Assembly (NCBI RefSeq): GCF_014898095.1
Contig: NZ_CP062946.1
Span: 496,001 to 560,000 of the forward strand
Direction: 5' to 3'
Length of the DNA stretch: 64,000 bases
Origin: Thalassotalea sp. LPB0316
GTDB taxonomy: Bacteria; Pseudomonadota; Gammaproteobacteria; Enterobacterales; Alteromonadaceae
Shown: one piece after another, positions 41,386 to 49,140 of the stretch
Position numbering within the stretch: position 1 is the first letter of the stretch
How the letters are laid out: the number at the start of each line of letters is the position of its first letter
Notes under the pieces: model-generated
Database searches by the model: none
Told to the model about the DNA's origin: nothing
The model's input: only the letters and a program-made list of their open reading frames with translations
Position numbers and translations under genes: made by a program

Positions 41386-42467
41386 TTCCAGCCTCCTTGA
41401 TATGGCCGATGTTTACTTATTTGGCTTCTTGTTTTTCCCGCATGAAAATGCCATACATTTTTATTATGCCCAATTAACTTTGGAATTGGGTGTTTGTCGA
41501 TTCCAAAGCTTCGTTTCCCATTTTTAAGCCAAGTAAATCCATAACCTCCGGCATTTTCATACCTCATAAACTTAAATGAATAGCCAGCAGCTTTATAGGC
41601 AACGTATGGTGTAGCATAACTCAAAACGTCTAGTGCGTTTCCAGCAGCCTCTGCATCCAAAGCCTGCTGCTCTTGGACAGTTAACCCCGGAATTAAACCA
41701 CTCGAAGCTCCAAAAGTATTATCATTGATAGCGTAAAGCCCTTCTCCACTTTGAATCATTGCCCTATCTTCTTCAATAATTTTCTGTAGATATTCTTCTT
41801 CCCTAGCTTCCCATTCTGGTGTTCCTTCTTCGATTGGCTTGGCCGAAGCCCAATCTTGAGCAATCGCAGCACTAAACGCCCATGTCTGTGCACCATTTCC
41901 AAACTTTCCACCTGTAAGTTTGGAAACAGTTCCACCAACAACAGCAGAGACAGCAACATTAAGGTAAGCATTTCCAGTTTTGATTCTTCCTCCAACAAGC
42001 GCACCTATACCTGCTGACCAAAATCCATGACCAAAATTTCCTCCTTGAATGCGACTAGCTAAACCACCTACCAATCCAGCGGTCAAGAAGCCATGTCCTC
42101 CGCCAATCCCAGCAGTAAATCCTCCAATCAATGCAGCCTTTAAGCTTCCAGTAACAGCAAAGCTAGATGCGGCACCAAAAGCTGCACAACCAATAGGCCC
42201 CGTAGCACAAGCCAAGAAACCAACGGCAGCATTTAAAATTGGAACTTTCGCAATTGCCCTAAGCACATTACCAACAGTTGCCTGCCATAAATTGCCGAAT
42301 GCTTTAGCAAGCTTCTTAAAGAAATACCCACTAGGATCGGTATAACTCAATGGGTTATTCAGTACATAGCTATAGCGATTATAAGATTGCGAGTTGGTTG
42401 GCGCTTGAATATGTGGATCGGCCTGTAAGAATCGACCCAAAGTTGGATCGTAGATTCGGCCATTCAT
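41376..42467 (-). CDS. Orphan Rhs tip with unassigned toxin end
   Basis: The 363 aa open with the same 48-residue Rhs core signature as the forward-strand cassette ([20 protein letters not shown] ... SYTDPSGY), then a Gly/Ala-rich pre-toxin stretch (~60-205), then an unrelated end (~206-363). The end closes with [21 protein letters not shown], a His/Arg-rich motif suggestive of, but not proof of, a nuclease-like active site. No YD-repeat shell is present. The sequence upstream of its ATG is repeated in inverted orientation at 43759-43845. The downstream gene probably encodes its immunity protein. Confidence 0.78.
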   Translation of the reverse strand: MNGRIYDPTLGRFLQADPHIQAPTNSQSYNRYSYVLNNPLSYTDPSGYFFKKLAKAFGNLWQATVGNVLRAIAKVPILNAAVGFLACATGPIGCAAFGAASSFAVTGSLKAALIGGFTAGIGGGHGFLTAGLVGGLASRIQGGNFGHGFWSAGIGALVGGRIKTGNAYLNVAVSAVVGGTVSKLTGGKFGNGAQTWAFSAAIAQDWASAKPIEEGTPEWEAREEEYLQKIIEEDRAMIQSGEGLYAINDNTFGASSGLIPGLTVQEQQALDAEAAGNALDVLSYATPYVAYKAAGYSFKFMRYENAGGYGFTWLKNGKRSFGIDKHPIPKLIGHNKNVWHFHAGKTRSQISKHRPYQGGWKWW

Positions 42468-42520
42468 CTGACTTAATCGTCTTGAGATAAGCTAACCACA
42501 TGTTTTTTAAAGAACTTTAA
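42435..42520 (-). repeat. Inverted repeat, left copy (Rhs tip start and upstream)
   Basis: The reverse strand reads TTAAAGTTCTTTAAAAA-CATGTGGTTAGCTTATC... through GTCAGATGAATGG and 25 more bases of Rhs code. It matches 43759-43845 on the forward strand with few differences, so the 1.2 kb between them (YhfG-Fic) is bracketed by inverted repeats. Confidence 0.9.
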
Positions 42521-42595
42521 CTTTGAATAGTTAAGTGCATTTATAGCAACTTTGCAAGCACTAGGTCATCCTAGCGTACAAAAATAAAGGGATGC

Positions 42596-43189
42596 TCAAA
42601 CTATTTTTCTTGTTGAGTTCGAGAAAATTTTTATTAATGGTGTTAAGTCACCATGATATCCTGCAATATTAGCCTCCATCCACTGTTTAGGGCTGATGTT
42701 ATTCCAAGATAAAATGAATCCACTTCGTTTAGCAATAACCTCACAAAGAAGTCTTAAGGCTCGACCATTACCTTCTCTGAAGGGATGAACTACATTCATT
42801 TCACAAAAAAAATCCGTTAACTGAGCTATAAACTCGTCGGAATTACTATCTGATAGATTATCTAGGTGGCTTAAAATAGAAAAGCATTTAGATCCTTCTT
42901 TTTCAATTCTAGCAACATTGCAAAAACGTGTATCGCCTTTACTTATATCGACAGTTCTTATTTGCCCGGCCCAAGTATAAAGGTCTTGGAAAAGATGAAA
43001 ATGAATAGCTTTAAAGTACTCGAAGTTTATTACTTGATCGCTGTCATGAAATTGCTCTAAGCGAATAGTTGTAAGTTCGGCCTCCACATCTTCAAGAATA
43101 TCGGCAGACCTAATATCAAAATTGTTGATTAAAATTTCGGTTTGAGGGTAACAGTAGGGATCATTAGCCACACCGTATTTATCAACCAT
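42596..43189 (-). CDS. fic: Fic-domain protein (AMPylating toxin-like)
   Basis: Fic enzymes transfer AMP or related groups to target proteins, often gyrase or topoisomerase IV for this class. At 197 aa it has the complete core motif HPFREGNGRALR (135-146) and the upstream flap region (TFVHWAGQ-like YTWAGQIRTVDISKGDTRF, ~71-89). No inhibitory helix is seen within the protein, so it belongs to class I, regulated by a separate antitoxin. Its ATG overlaps the stop codon of the YhfG-like gene (ATGGTTGA), giving a coupled pair. Confidence 0.93.
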   Translation of the reverse strand: MVDKYGVANDPYCYPQTEILINNFDIRSADILEDVEAELTTIRLEQFHDSDQVINFEYFKAIHFHLFQDLYTWAGQIRTVDISKGDTRFCNVARIEKEGSKCFSILSHLDNLSDSNSDEFIAQLTDFFCEMNVVHPFREGNGRALRLLCEVIAKRSGFILSWNNISPKQWMEANIAGYHGDLTPLIKIFSNSTRKIV

Positions 43190-43343
43190 GAGCTTCTTTT
43201 ATTTGATTAATATACTGCTGAACATGTTCAGGAAGAGTTGACTTATCTTTTGGTCGCGTCATACCTTCTAGCTTCAAACTATAAATATAGTTTTTACGCT
43301 TAGATGCTTCAAATGCATTATCTCTTTTTTCTGAAGTAGTCAT
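43182..43343 (-). CDS. YhfG-like antitoxin of Fic
   Basis: A 53-aa reading frame (MTTSEKRDNAFEASKRKNY... ending QIKEAHG) directly upstream of and overlapping fic by eight bases. The block FEASKRKNYIYSLKLEGM matches the YhfG family, whose members sit before fic in E. coli and act like VbhA/FicA antitoxins that block the Fic ATP site. The typical inhibitory (S/T)xxxE(G/N) motif may be SLKLEG, residues 22-27. Starts at ATG 43341-43343. Confidence 0.8.
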   Translation of the reverse strand: MTTSEKRDNAFEASKRKNYIYSLKLEGMTRPKDKSTLPEHVQQYINQIKEAHG

Positions 43344-43758
43344 GAGTTATCTATACTAGTAACATTAAATTAATTCTAGCGATTTATATAATCACCGACA
43401 AGCTTTGTTAGTGCCAAAGAGCATTCAAAAAGCAGTAATCTAGTTTAGCCTGTCACTGCTATCTTTAGCTTCCTACAACGGTAGCAACTTTATAATAAAC
43501 ACCTGATTCGGAGGTAATTCTTAAGTTTGTTTCAACTCGGCTAATGAAGTTATTGTGGGGATATAGCATCGACACCCAGACTTTACATGTTAATATTTTT
43601 TCATTCTTTCGACACGTGATGACTATACGTCGATAACATCAATACGTTTGGATTACATGTTAATATTATTAAATTATTTCGACGTTAAAGAGATAGTATT
43701 CACAAGGTAAATATTTAAAAATTGACAAAATTTAAAGGTGGACTTTAATATGATTATA
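43344..43758. repeat. AT-rich gene-free spacer with an imperfect direct repeat
   Basis: No gene seen. TTACATGTTAATATT followed by a T/A-rich run and TTTCGAC occurs twice, at about 43583-43612 and 43653-43683, 70 bases apart. Nothing else stands out. Confidence 0.5.
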
Positions 43759-43845
43759 TTAAAGTTCTTTAAAAACCATGTGGTTAGCTTATCTCAAGAC
43801 GATTAAGTCAGATGAACGGTAGGATCTACGATCTAACCTTGGGGC
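43759..43845 (+). pseudogene. Rhs tip stub and right copy of the inverted repeat
   Basis: Forward-strand copy of the sequence ahead of the second Rhs tip, ending in ATGAACGGTAGGATCTACG (MNGRIYDLTLG) at 43812 and breaking off after about eleven codons. It is the start of a third Rhs tip whose toxin end is gone. Confidence 0.85.
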
Positions 43846-43866
43846 TATCATTCTTATGCTACATTA

Positions 43867-43977
43867 GTGATTCTTGTTGTCGTTTAATAAAATTCAGGCA
43901 TAAAAAAACACCTATAAAGGTGTTGATGCTTTCTATTGAATAAAAAATGGGGTGGCTAATGGGACTTGAACCTCACG
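43867..43977 (-). pseudogene. Partial duplicate of tRNA-His 3' end with terminator
   Basis: About 110 bases nearly identical to 44000-44110, offset 133: downstream flank, terminator hairpin (43907-43924) and the last 30 bases of tRNA-His (43948-43977), breaking in the T-arm. Not functional as a tRNA. It could be a vestigial attachment site or a tail duplication like those at tufB and 5S. Confidence 0.88.
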
Positions 43978-44033
43978 GATTAATTTAGGGGTATCACCCG
44001 TGATTCTTGTTGTCGTTTAATAAAATTCAGATA

Positions 44034-44057
44034 TAAAAAAACACCTATTCAGGTGTT
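44034..44057 (-). terminator. Terminator of tRNA-His
   Basis: Reverse strand AACACCTGAATAGGTGTT hairpin followed by TTTTT, 24 bases after the tRNA end. Confidence 0.88.
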
Positions 44058-44080
44058 GATGCTTTCTATTGAATAAAAAG

Positions 44081-44157
44081 TGGGGTGGCTAATGGGACTT
44101 GAACCCACGACAACCGGAATCACAATCCGGGGCTCTACCAACTGAGCTATAGCCACC
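44081..44157 (-). tRNA. tRNA-His (anticodon GTG)
   Basis: The reverse strand starts GTGGCTA with the extra G(-1) that pairs with C73, anticodon loop TTGTGAT, T-arm GTGGGTTCAAGTCCCAT, encoded CCA. It stands alone at the edge of the Rhs/Fic accessory region. The following 211 bases up to 44368 hold no gene. Confidence 0.97.
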
Positions 44158-44368
44158 ACAAAGGTTTGACTAACTTGATTAAGTTAGGACGCGGATTTTA
44201 AAGAGTAAACTTGAGAAGATCAAGACAAAAATACAATAACCGTGAATTAAAATCTCGAATACATAGAGCTAGCTAGCCCAAGCGATATGAAAAAAATGTT
44301 TCCTAACCATATACAAAACAAAATCAGTGGTTAATACTGACAAAAACGACGCTTAATCACGAACCGTT

Positions 44369-44890
44369 ATGTCATTAGAAAACCTCTTAAACCAATTAAA
44401 AAATCAACAATCTTTGCCACCTGTCGAGTCTTGGGATCCCGACTACTGTGGTGAAATTGATTTGGTGATCAAAAGCGATGGAGCTTGGTTTTATCAAGGT
44501 ACCCCTTTTAAGCGAATGAACATGGTCAAGTTATTTGCTTCCGTCATAAAAAAAGAAGCTGACGAATACTTTCTCGTGACGCCTGTTGAAAAAATTAAAA
44601 TAAAGGTCGAGCTATACCCGTTTTTAATCACCCAATGGAGTTGGCAAGATGAGTCAAAGTCACAGATGTTACTATCAACAAACTTAGATGACACCTTTAT
44701 TCTAGGCCAGGAGCACCCATTAACTATTGATCATGACGGCAATCTAGTGGTCAATGTTAGGCGTAACCTTCAAGCACTTGTACACCGAAACGTTTATTAC
44801 CAGTGGGTTGAAGAAGCGCAAGTTAGTGATGATGAAAAATCGCTGGTTTTACACAGCGACGATCAAACCTTTGTCTTAGGTGATTTATAG
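44369..44890 (+). CDS. DUF1285 family protein
   Basis: The 173 aa match the DUF1285 pattern: PPVESWDPDYCGEIDLVIKSDGAWFYQGTPFKR at ~17-49 (the W-P-CG-I-M-I-DG-W-Y-GSPI-R theme), EYFLVTPVEKIKIKVE, LDDTFILG, and a conserved NVRRNLQALVHRNVYYQW near the C-terminus. No biochemical role is known. It stands alone, convergent to hemN with a 47 bp gap. Confidence 0.9.
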   Translation: MSLENLLNQLKNQQSLPPVESWDPDYCGEIDLVIKSDGAWFYQGTPFKRMNMVKLFASVIKKEADEYFLVTPVEKIKIKVELYPFLITQWSWQDESKSQMLLSTNLDDTFILGQEHPLTIDHDGNLVVNVRRNLQALVHRNVYYQWVEEAQVSDDEKSLVLHSDDQTFVLGDL

Positions 44891-44937
44891 TCTTTTTTTG
44901 GGCCAAATCGCAAGTAATATGGCACCAAACCAGAAAA

Positions 44938-46314
44938 TCAAATCACTCGTGAAAAGCGCTGCTGGTTTAAATGGCGCTTCATATAAGCGTCAAAACTCAT
45001 ACAAATGTTACGAATCAATAAACGGGCACGTGGTGAGACCATAATCGTTGTATTAGCGTTGTCCACTAGGCCATCATCGATAAAGGTTTGCAATGAAGTT
45101 AATTCCTGGTCAAAGTAACGATCAAATTCGATATTGTGCTTCGCTTCAATGGCTTGCTTATCCAAAAACAGGTTGCACATCAATTCGCGAATAACATCAC
45201 CGCGAATCAGATCGTCTTTTGATAGCGCAATGCCTTTTTCTAACGCGTGTTCACGCTCGTCAATTGCTTGGTAATATGGTGTCAAGTCCTTGATATTTTG
45301 GCTAAAGCTATTACCTATCGCACTGATTGATGAAACACCTAGGCCTAACAAATCACACTCACCTTTTGTCGTATAACCTTGGAAGTTGCGATGTAATCGA
45401 CCAAGCTTTTGCGCCATAGATAGTTCATCTGTTGGCTTCGCAAAATGGTCCATACCAATGAAGTCATAACCGTAGTCAGTCAGTGTTTCAATCGCCTGGC
45501 GCATAAGGTTAAGTTTAGCATCAGCATCTGGTAGCCACTCGTCTTTTAATTTTCGCTGAGCAGCAAAACGGCTTGGCAAATGAGCGTAACTAAATAGCGA
45601 AATGCGATCGACATCAAATGCTTTAACTTGTGCTAAAGTTTTGGCAAAGGTGTCTTGATTTTGATGCGGTAAACCGTAAATTAAATCAACGTTGACCGAA
45701 TCAAACTCAAGGGCTTTTGCACGAGCGATGAGTTGCCCAATAAACTCAGTAGATTGCACGCGGTTAATCGCTTCTTGCACCTTGCTATCAATATCTTGAA
45801 CACCGATGCTGATACGGTTAAAGCCTAGCGCTCTTAACTCATCAATTTTATCGACTTCAATTTCACGCGGATCGATTTCAATACTCAGTTCGGCTTGCTC
45901 GATAAAGTCAAAACGCTGTTTTAAGACATTAATTAAACGCGTTAATTGTGCATTGGTTAAAAAACTAGGCGTCCCGCCACCTAAATGGAGTTGACGCACG
46001 TGGTATTTCTTAAATAGCGGTGCGCGGTGACCAATTTCTTTGATCAGATAATCTAGGTAAATATCTGCTTTGTCTTGGTGACGAGTAACAATTTTATTAC
46101 AGCCGCAGTAGTAGCAAAGACTATGACAAAATGGGATGTGAACGTAGAGCGATAATTCATCAGTTGATGACTGTTCAATAGCCTTGATTAACTCAGTTTC
46201 ATCAAAGCTTTCGTCAAACTCTAACGCGGTGGGATAAGACGTATATCGAGGCCCACTGGTATTGTATTTCGCAAGTAATGCTTTATCGAAAAAGTGGCTG
46301 ATATTTGTTGTCAT
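44938..46314 (-). CDS. hemN: Oxygen-independent coproporphyrinogen III oxidase
   Basis: Radical-SAM decarboxylase of heme synthesis that works without oxygen. At 458 aa it is the true HemN length: ARYNTSGPRYTSYPTA-like start (KYNTSGPRYTSYPTALEF), iron-sulfur motif CHSLCYYC (C63, C67, C70), LGGGTPSFL, IDPREI, FNRISIGVQD, VDLIYGLPHQ, and the HemN C-terminal domain. It lies downstream of the DksA-like gene and near yihI, as in E. coli. A TTGAT half-site in the promoter region is too weak to call an FNR box. Confidence 0.97.
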   Translation of the reverse strand: MTTNISHFFDKALLAKYNTSGPRYTSYPTALEFDESFDETELIKAIEQSSTDELSLYVHIPFCHSLCYYCGCNKIVTRHQDKADIYLDYLIKEIGHRAPLFKKYHVRQLHLGGGTPSFLTNAQLTRLINVLKQRFDFIEQAELSIEIDPREIEVDKIDELRALGFNRISIGVQDIDSKVQEAINRVQSTEFIGQLIARAKALEFDSVNVDLIYGLPHQNQDTFAKTLAQVKAFDVDRISLFSYAHLPSRFAAQRKLKDEWLPDADAKLNLMRQAIETLTDYGYDFIGMDHFAKPTDELSMAQKLGRLHRNFQGYTTKGECDLLGLGVSSISAIGNSFSQNIKDLTPYYQAIDEREHALEKGIALSKDDLIRGDVIRELMCNLFLDKQAIEAKHNIEFDRYFDQELTSLQTFIDDGLVDNANTTIMVSPRARLLIRNICMSFDAYMKRHLNQQRFSRVI

Positions 46315-46383
46315 GATAAATGATTAACCCTGAGTAGAAGTGTTAACATTTTATCAAAAAAAAGGGATTAAAAGTGTTGATCA

Positions 46384-46413
46384 AACGCAACAAAAGGTAA
46401 CTTTTGTTGCGTT
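46384..46413. terminator. Perfect hairpin after the DksA-like gene
   Basis: AACGCAACAAAAG-GTAA-CTTTTGTTGCGTT, 13-base perfect arms, 12 bases after the DksA-like stop. The T-run is on the forward side; on the reverse strand only GTTTG follows, so termination of the reverse gene may be weak or use the stem alone. Confidence 0.65.
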
Positions 46414-46424
46414 TTTTCTGGCTG

Positions 46425-46745
46425 CTATGCGGCTTTTTCCGCACAACGAATACATTGAATGGCAGCTGGCTGCACTTCTAAACGTTTTGGCGCAATATCT
46501 TCGCCACACGTTTGGCAAGTACCGTAGGTACCTTGTTCGATGCGGTTGATTGCGTTACTCAACTGTTGAATTTCAACCTTGGCTTCAGACTCTAGTGCAT
46601 TAAGCACTTCATCGTTTTCACGCTCACTAGCTAGCTCCGCCCAATCGCTTTCGTTGGCTTTGGCAAAATCATTGTGAATTGCTTCTATGCGTTGCTGTAA
46701 TTCAACAATACGTTTAGTAAATTGTGCTTTTAATTCTTGTGTCAT
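46425..46745 (-). CDS. DksA/TraR C4-type zinc-finger protein
   Basis: The 106 aa are shorter than DksA (151) and resemble the TraR/YbiI-like group that can act on the RNA polymerase secondary channel. The coiled-coil N-terminal half (~1-70) has DWAELASERENDEVLNALE in place of the DksA DxxDxA tip. The zinc finger is CQTCGEDI ... CIRCAEKAA with all four cysteines. The start is taken as ATG 46743-46745 with GAGG five bases upstream; the upstream in-frame GTG lies on the ribosome site. Confidence 0.88.
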   Translation of the reverse strand: MTQELKAQFTKRIVELQQRIEAIHNDFAKANESDWAELASERENDEVLNALESEAKVEIQQLSNAINRIEQGTYGTCQTCGEDIAPKRLEVQPAAIQCIRCAEKAA

Positions 46746-46771
46746 AGCCACCTCAGTTACAGGTATCTATC

Positions 46772-47269
46772 TCACACGTCGTTTGCTAAATAGGCTAAGC
46801 GTTCCGTTGTGTATTGATGTAATAGTGGTAATGTTTTACCAATATCATCAACACATGCGGCTTCTATTTTCATTCGCTCGACATCTTGCTTCATGCGGTC
46901 GCGTTTAGCCATTTGCTTACGTTCATCTAAAATAGATAAATGTTTAATTTGATTATATAAATTAAATATAGCAGGAAATTCATTATCCAGCTGATTACTC
47001 AACTTAAGTGAATCTAATAACACACTTAAGCGCCAGCAACCTTCGCTATAATCACACTGTTCTTCTTGCATTGCTTTGACGATGATCAAAACACTTTGCA
47101 AAACTTTTCTATCATGGCTAGCTAACGCTTTTTCATGAGCAACTTTCCGCGCTGCTTGCTGCTCTTTTTGTTTTTTTAACAACCACAGTAATCTACCTGC
47201 GTATATCGACAAACCCAGAACAATCGCACAGGCTACGCCCACTAGTAATATCATCATGGTACTATTCAC
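46772..47269 (-). CDS. DUF2489 family membrane-anchored protein
   Basis: The 165 aa comprise one N-terminal membrane helix (~5-27, MMILLVGVACAIVLGLSIYAG), then a cytoplasmic helical domain (KVLQSVLIIVKAMQEEQCDYSEGCWRLSVLLDSLKL, ~55-90), typical of DUF2489 proteins next to yihI in Alteromonadales. Function unknown. It starts three bases after the yihI stop, so the two are translationally coupled. Confidence 0.85.
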   Translation of the reverse strand: MNSTMMILLVGVACAIVLGLSIYAGRLLWLLKKQKEQQAARKVAHEKALASHDRKVLQSVLIIVKAMQEEQCDYSEGCWRLSVLLDSLKLSNQLDNEFPAIFNLYNQIKHLSILDERKQMAKRDRMKQDVERMKIEAACVDDIGKTLPLLHQYTTERLAYLANDV

Positions 47270-47272
47270 TAA

Positions 47273-47836
47273 TTACTCAAAGTCAAATTTATCATCATTA
47301 AATTTTTGCCAAAGCGCGTCTTCTGACAACGGCTCGTCATCACTTTCTACAGCGTCTTCCTCATCGTGATCAATACCTAACTTATCACTGATTTCTTGAT
47401 GTCGTGCCATCAGCTTGTTGTACAAATCAACTTCATGCGCTTGTAAGGCCTGATCGTGATCCATTTTTTCAACAATCGATAACAGCTCTGGGTGCTGCTC
47501 AATTTGTTCGAGCTCTTGCCATAATTTGGCATCGGCTGACTCAGTTGCATTTACCGCGATAACTTTAGGTAAAATAGACGGCTTAACCGACTTTACCTGA
47601 GTTGTTGGCGTAGTTGTTTTGATTAACGCAATTGGCTTTTTACTGCCAATACGTGTGTCTTTATTGGTTTGGTTTGATTGCGCTTGTTTTTTACTGGTAA
47701 CTTGTTGGCGAGTGCCCGGCTTGTTACCCGTTTTTTTGCGAATGCGTTTTTCAACATCAAACGTGCTATTCGCATCGGTCTTAATTACACCGCTACTGCC
47801 TCGACCGGGCTTTCTTGATTTTTTCTTTCGTGTCAT
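47273..47836 (-). CDS. yihI: Der GTPase-activating protein YihI
   Basis: Stimulates the GTPase Der (EngA) and so tunes 50S ribosome maturation. At 187 aa: basic N-terminus (MTRKKKSRKPGRGSSGVIK), KKTGNKPGTRQQV, DTRIGSKKPIALI (the signature YihI block, ~61-73), then an acidic C-terminus (LGIDHDEEDAVESDDEPLSEDALWQKFND). The yihI-hemN neighbourhood is as in E. coli. Confidence 0.92.
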   Translation of the reverse strand: MTRKKKSRKPGRGSSGVIKTDANSTFDVEKRIRKKTGNKPGTRQQVTSKKQAQSNQTNKDTRIGSKKPIALIKTTTPTTQVKSVKPSILPKVIAVNATESADAKLWQELEQIEQHPELLSIVEKMDHDQALQAHEVDLYNKLMARHQEISDKLGIDHDEEDAVESDDEPLSEDALWQKFNDDKFDFE

Positions 47837-47934
47837 ATCGTCACACTCAATTTTAGAACTCTCAGGTTATGGTGGTTATTTTACGATATTCAAGACTAAA
47901 TGGGCAGTGAATAAACAAGTAAACCCCAGAAAGG

Positions 47935-48021
47935 AAAAAAGCGATGACATAGTCATCGCTTTCGTGGAAAAAATTGCTCACTTGGCAATTGAAATACTCC
48001 AAAATCTCGGTGGTGTCCTAC
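47935..48021 (-). ncRNA. Candidate small RNA upstream of yihI
   Basis: Reverse strand of about 87 bases, starting near GTAGGACACC (48021) and ending in a GCGATGAC-TAT-GTCATCGC hairpin plus six Ts (47935-47959). A promoter fits: ATGTCA (48048-48053), 16-base spacer, TATTTT (48026-48031). No reading frame. In E. coli the sRNAs spf (Spot 42) and csrC lie close upstream of yihI, and Spot 42 also begins GUAGG; beyond that I see little sequence match. Identity open; being transcribed is inferred from promoter plus terminator. The rest of 48054-48409 holds no gene. Confidence 0.55.
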
Positions 48022-48409
48022 CTATAAAATACTATCCCTGTTTATTCTGACATTTCCTGTTTTTATTATTAATTTCCGTACAAGCTTTTATTGTTTTCGG
48101 TCATCCTAACGCTTTTTTATTAGTTCCTTTCAAGCCCTCCTGGACTAGAAGTATTCAACCTTGAATCTTGAGTAAACCATCCGTGTTTCTAAATGCATCT
48201 ACGTAATGTTGATATCTTGCTTCCTTCGCAAAAGTGCCATCCGTGTTGTTAGTTAGCTAGCGTTTAGCTGGTTAATACTTTACTGATATATTTTTGTACT
48301 ACAAGCACTTAATCACAAATTTATTACATTTTTTTACATTTAAGTAATATCTATCTGTTTTTATTACATAAAAAAAGTGATCGTTTTTTATCCAATTCTC
48401 GTAATCTTT

Positions 48410-48442
48410 ATGCTTTTAATTCCTTGAAGAAATTAAAAGCAT
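48410..48442 (-). terminator. Terminator-like hairpin after the VOC gene
   Basis: Reverse strand ATGCTTTTAATT...AATTAAAAGCAT with 12-base arms, 30 bases after the VOC stop, without a clear T-run. Confidence 0.6.
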
Positions 48443-48471
48443 AATAAAAATTCCAAAATAAAATAAAAAAA

Positions 48472-49002
48472 CTAGTTATTCTCATGTAGCCAAGCAGCGT
48501 GAGTTGGTGCCACTTTAGTTTCGGCCCACTCTTCAACCATCAATGGTGCAACGCGTTTTAGTTCAGCCATTTGTTCTGGTGTGCCATAATTCGCTGCAAT
48601 TTCTAAACGATGACCATTTGGATCAAAGAAGTAAATAGATTTAAAAACACCGTGATTAACTGGCCCTAAAACGTCAACGCCTTTGCTAACGAGTTCTTCT
48701 TTCGCGTTAACTAGCGCATCGATATTTTCAACTTCTAGCGCAATGTGCTGAACCCATTTTGGTGTATTTTCATCACGGCCCATATCAGGCGAGTTAGGAA
48801 TTTCAAAAAACGCCAAAACATTGCCCATGCCCGCATCTAAAAAAATATGCATATAGGGATCTGGCTCTTTGGTCGATGGAACTTCGTTTTCGGCAATGGC
48901 GACAGTCAGTTCCATATTGAGCATTTCTTTATACCAATCAACTGTTTCTTTAGCGTCTTTGCAGCGATAAGCGACATGGTGAAAGCGTTGTATATTAATC
49001 AT
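48472..49002 (-). CDS. VOC (glyoxalase/dioxygenase) superfamily protein
   Basis: A metal-dependent VOC-fold enzyme of 176 aa. Likely metal ligands are His in FHHVAYR (~8-9), His in VQHIALEVENID (~84) and Glu in GHRLEIAANYG (~134), with the two beta-alpha-beta-beta-beta halves expected. Substrate not readable; the family includes glyoxalases, extradiol dioxygenases and fosfomycin-resistance enzymes. Monocistronic. Confidence 0.82.
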   Translation of the reverse strand: MINIQRFHHVAYRCKDAKETVDWYKEMLNMELTVAIAENEVPSTKEPDPYMHIFLDAGMGNVLAFFEIPNSPDMGRDENTPKWVQHIALEVENIDALVNAKEELVSKGVDVLGPVNHGVFKSIYFFDPNGHRLEIAANYGTPEQMAELKRVAPLMVEEWAETKVAPTHAAWLHENN

Positions 49003-49140
49003 AAATTATTATCTTTGTTGACCTGTTAATAGGGCAATTTTTATCACAGATAAGGAGTTTTGAGCTATTAAAAAAGACAAAAAGCACAACGGCGAAACGT
49101 CATGCTTTTGCTACAGGTGTAAATATTTCAATACAGAAAC

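Noticed and set aside
46315..46400. FNR box upstream of hemN
   Set aside because: Only one TTGAT half-site is seen; the second half does not match ATCAA at the right distance.
47960..48400. engB (yihA) or polA expected by E. coli synteny near yihI
   Set aside because: No reading frame of suitable length or motif on either strand.
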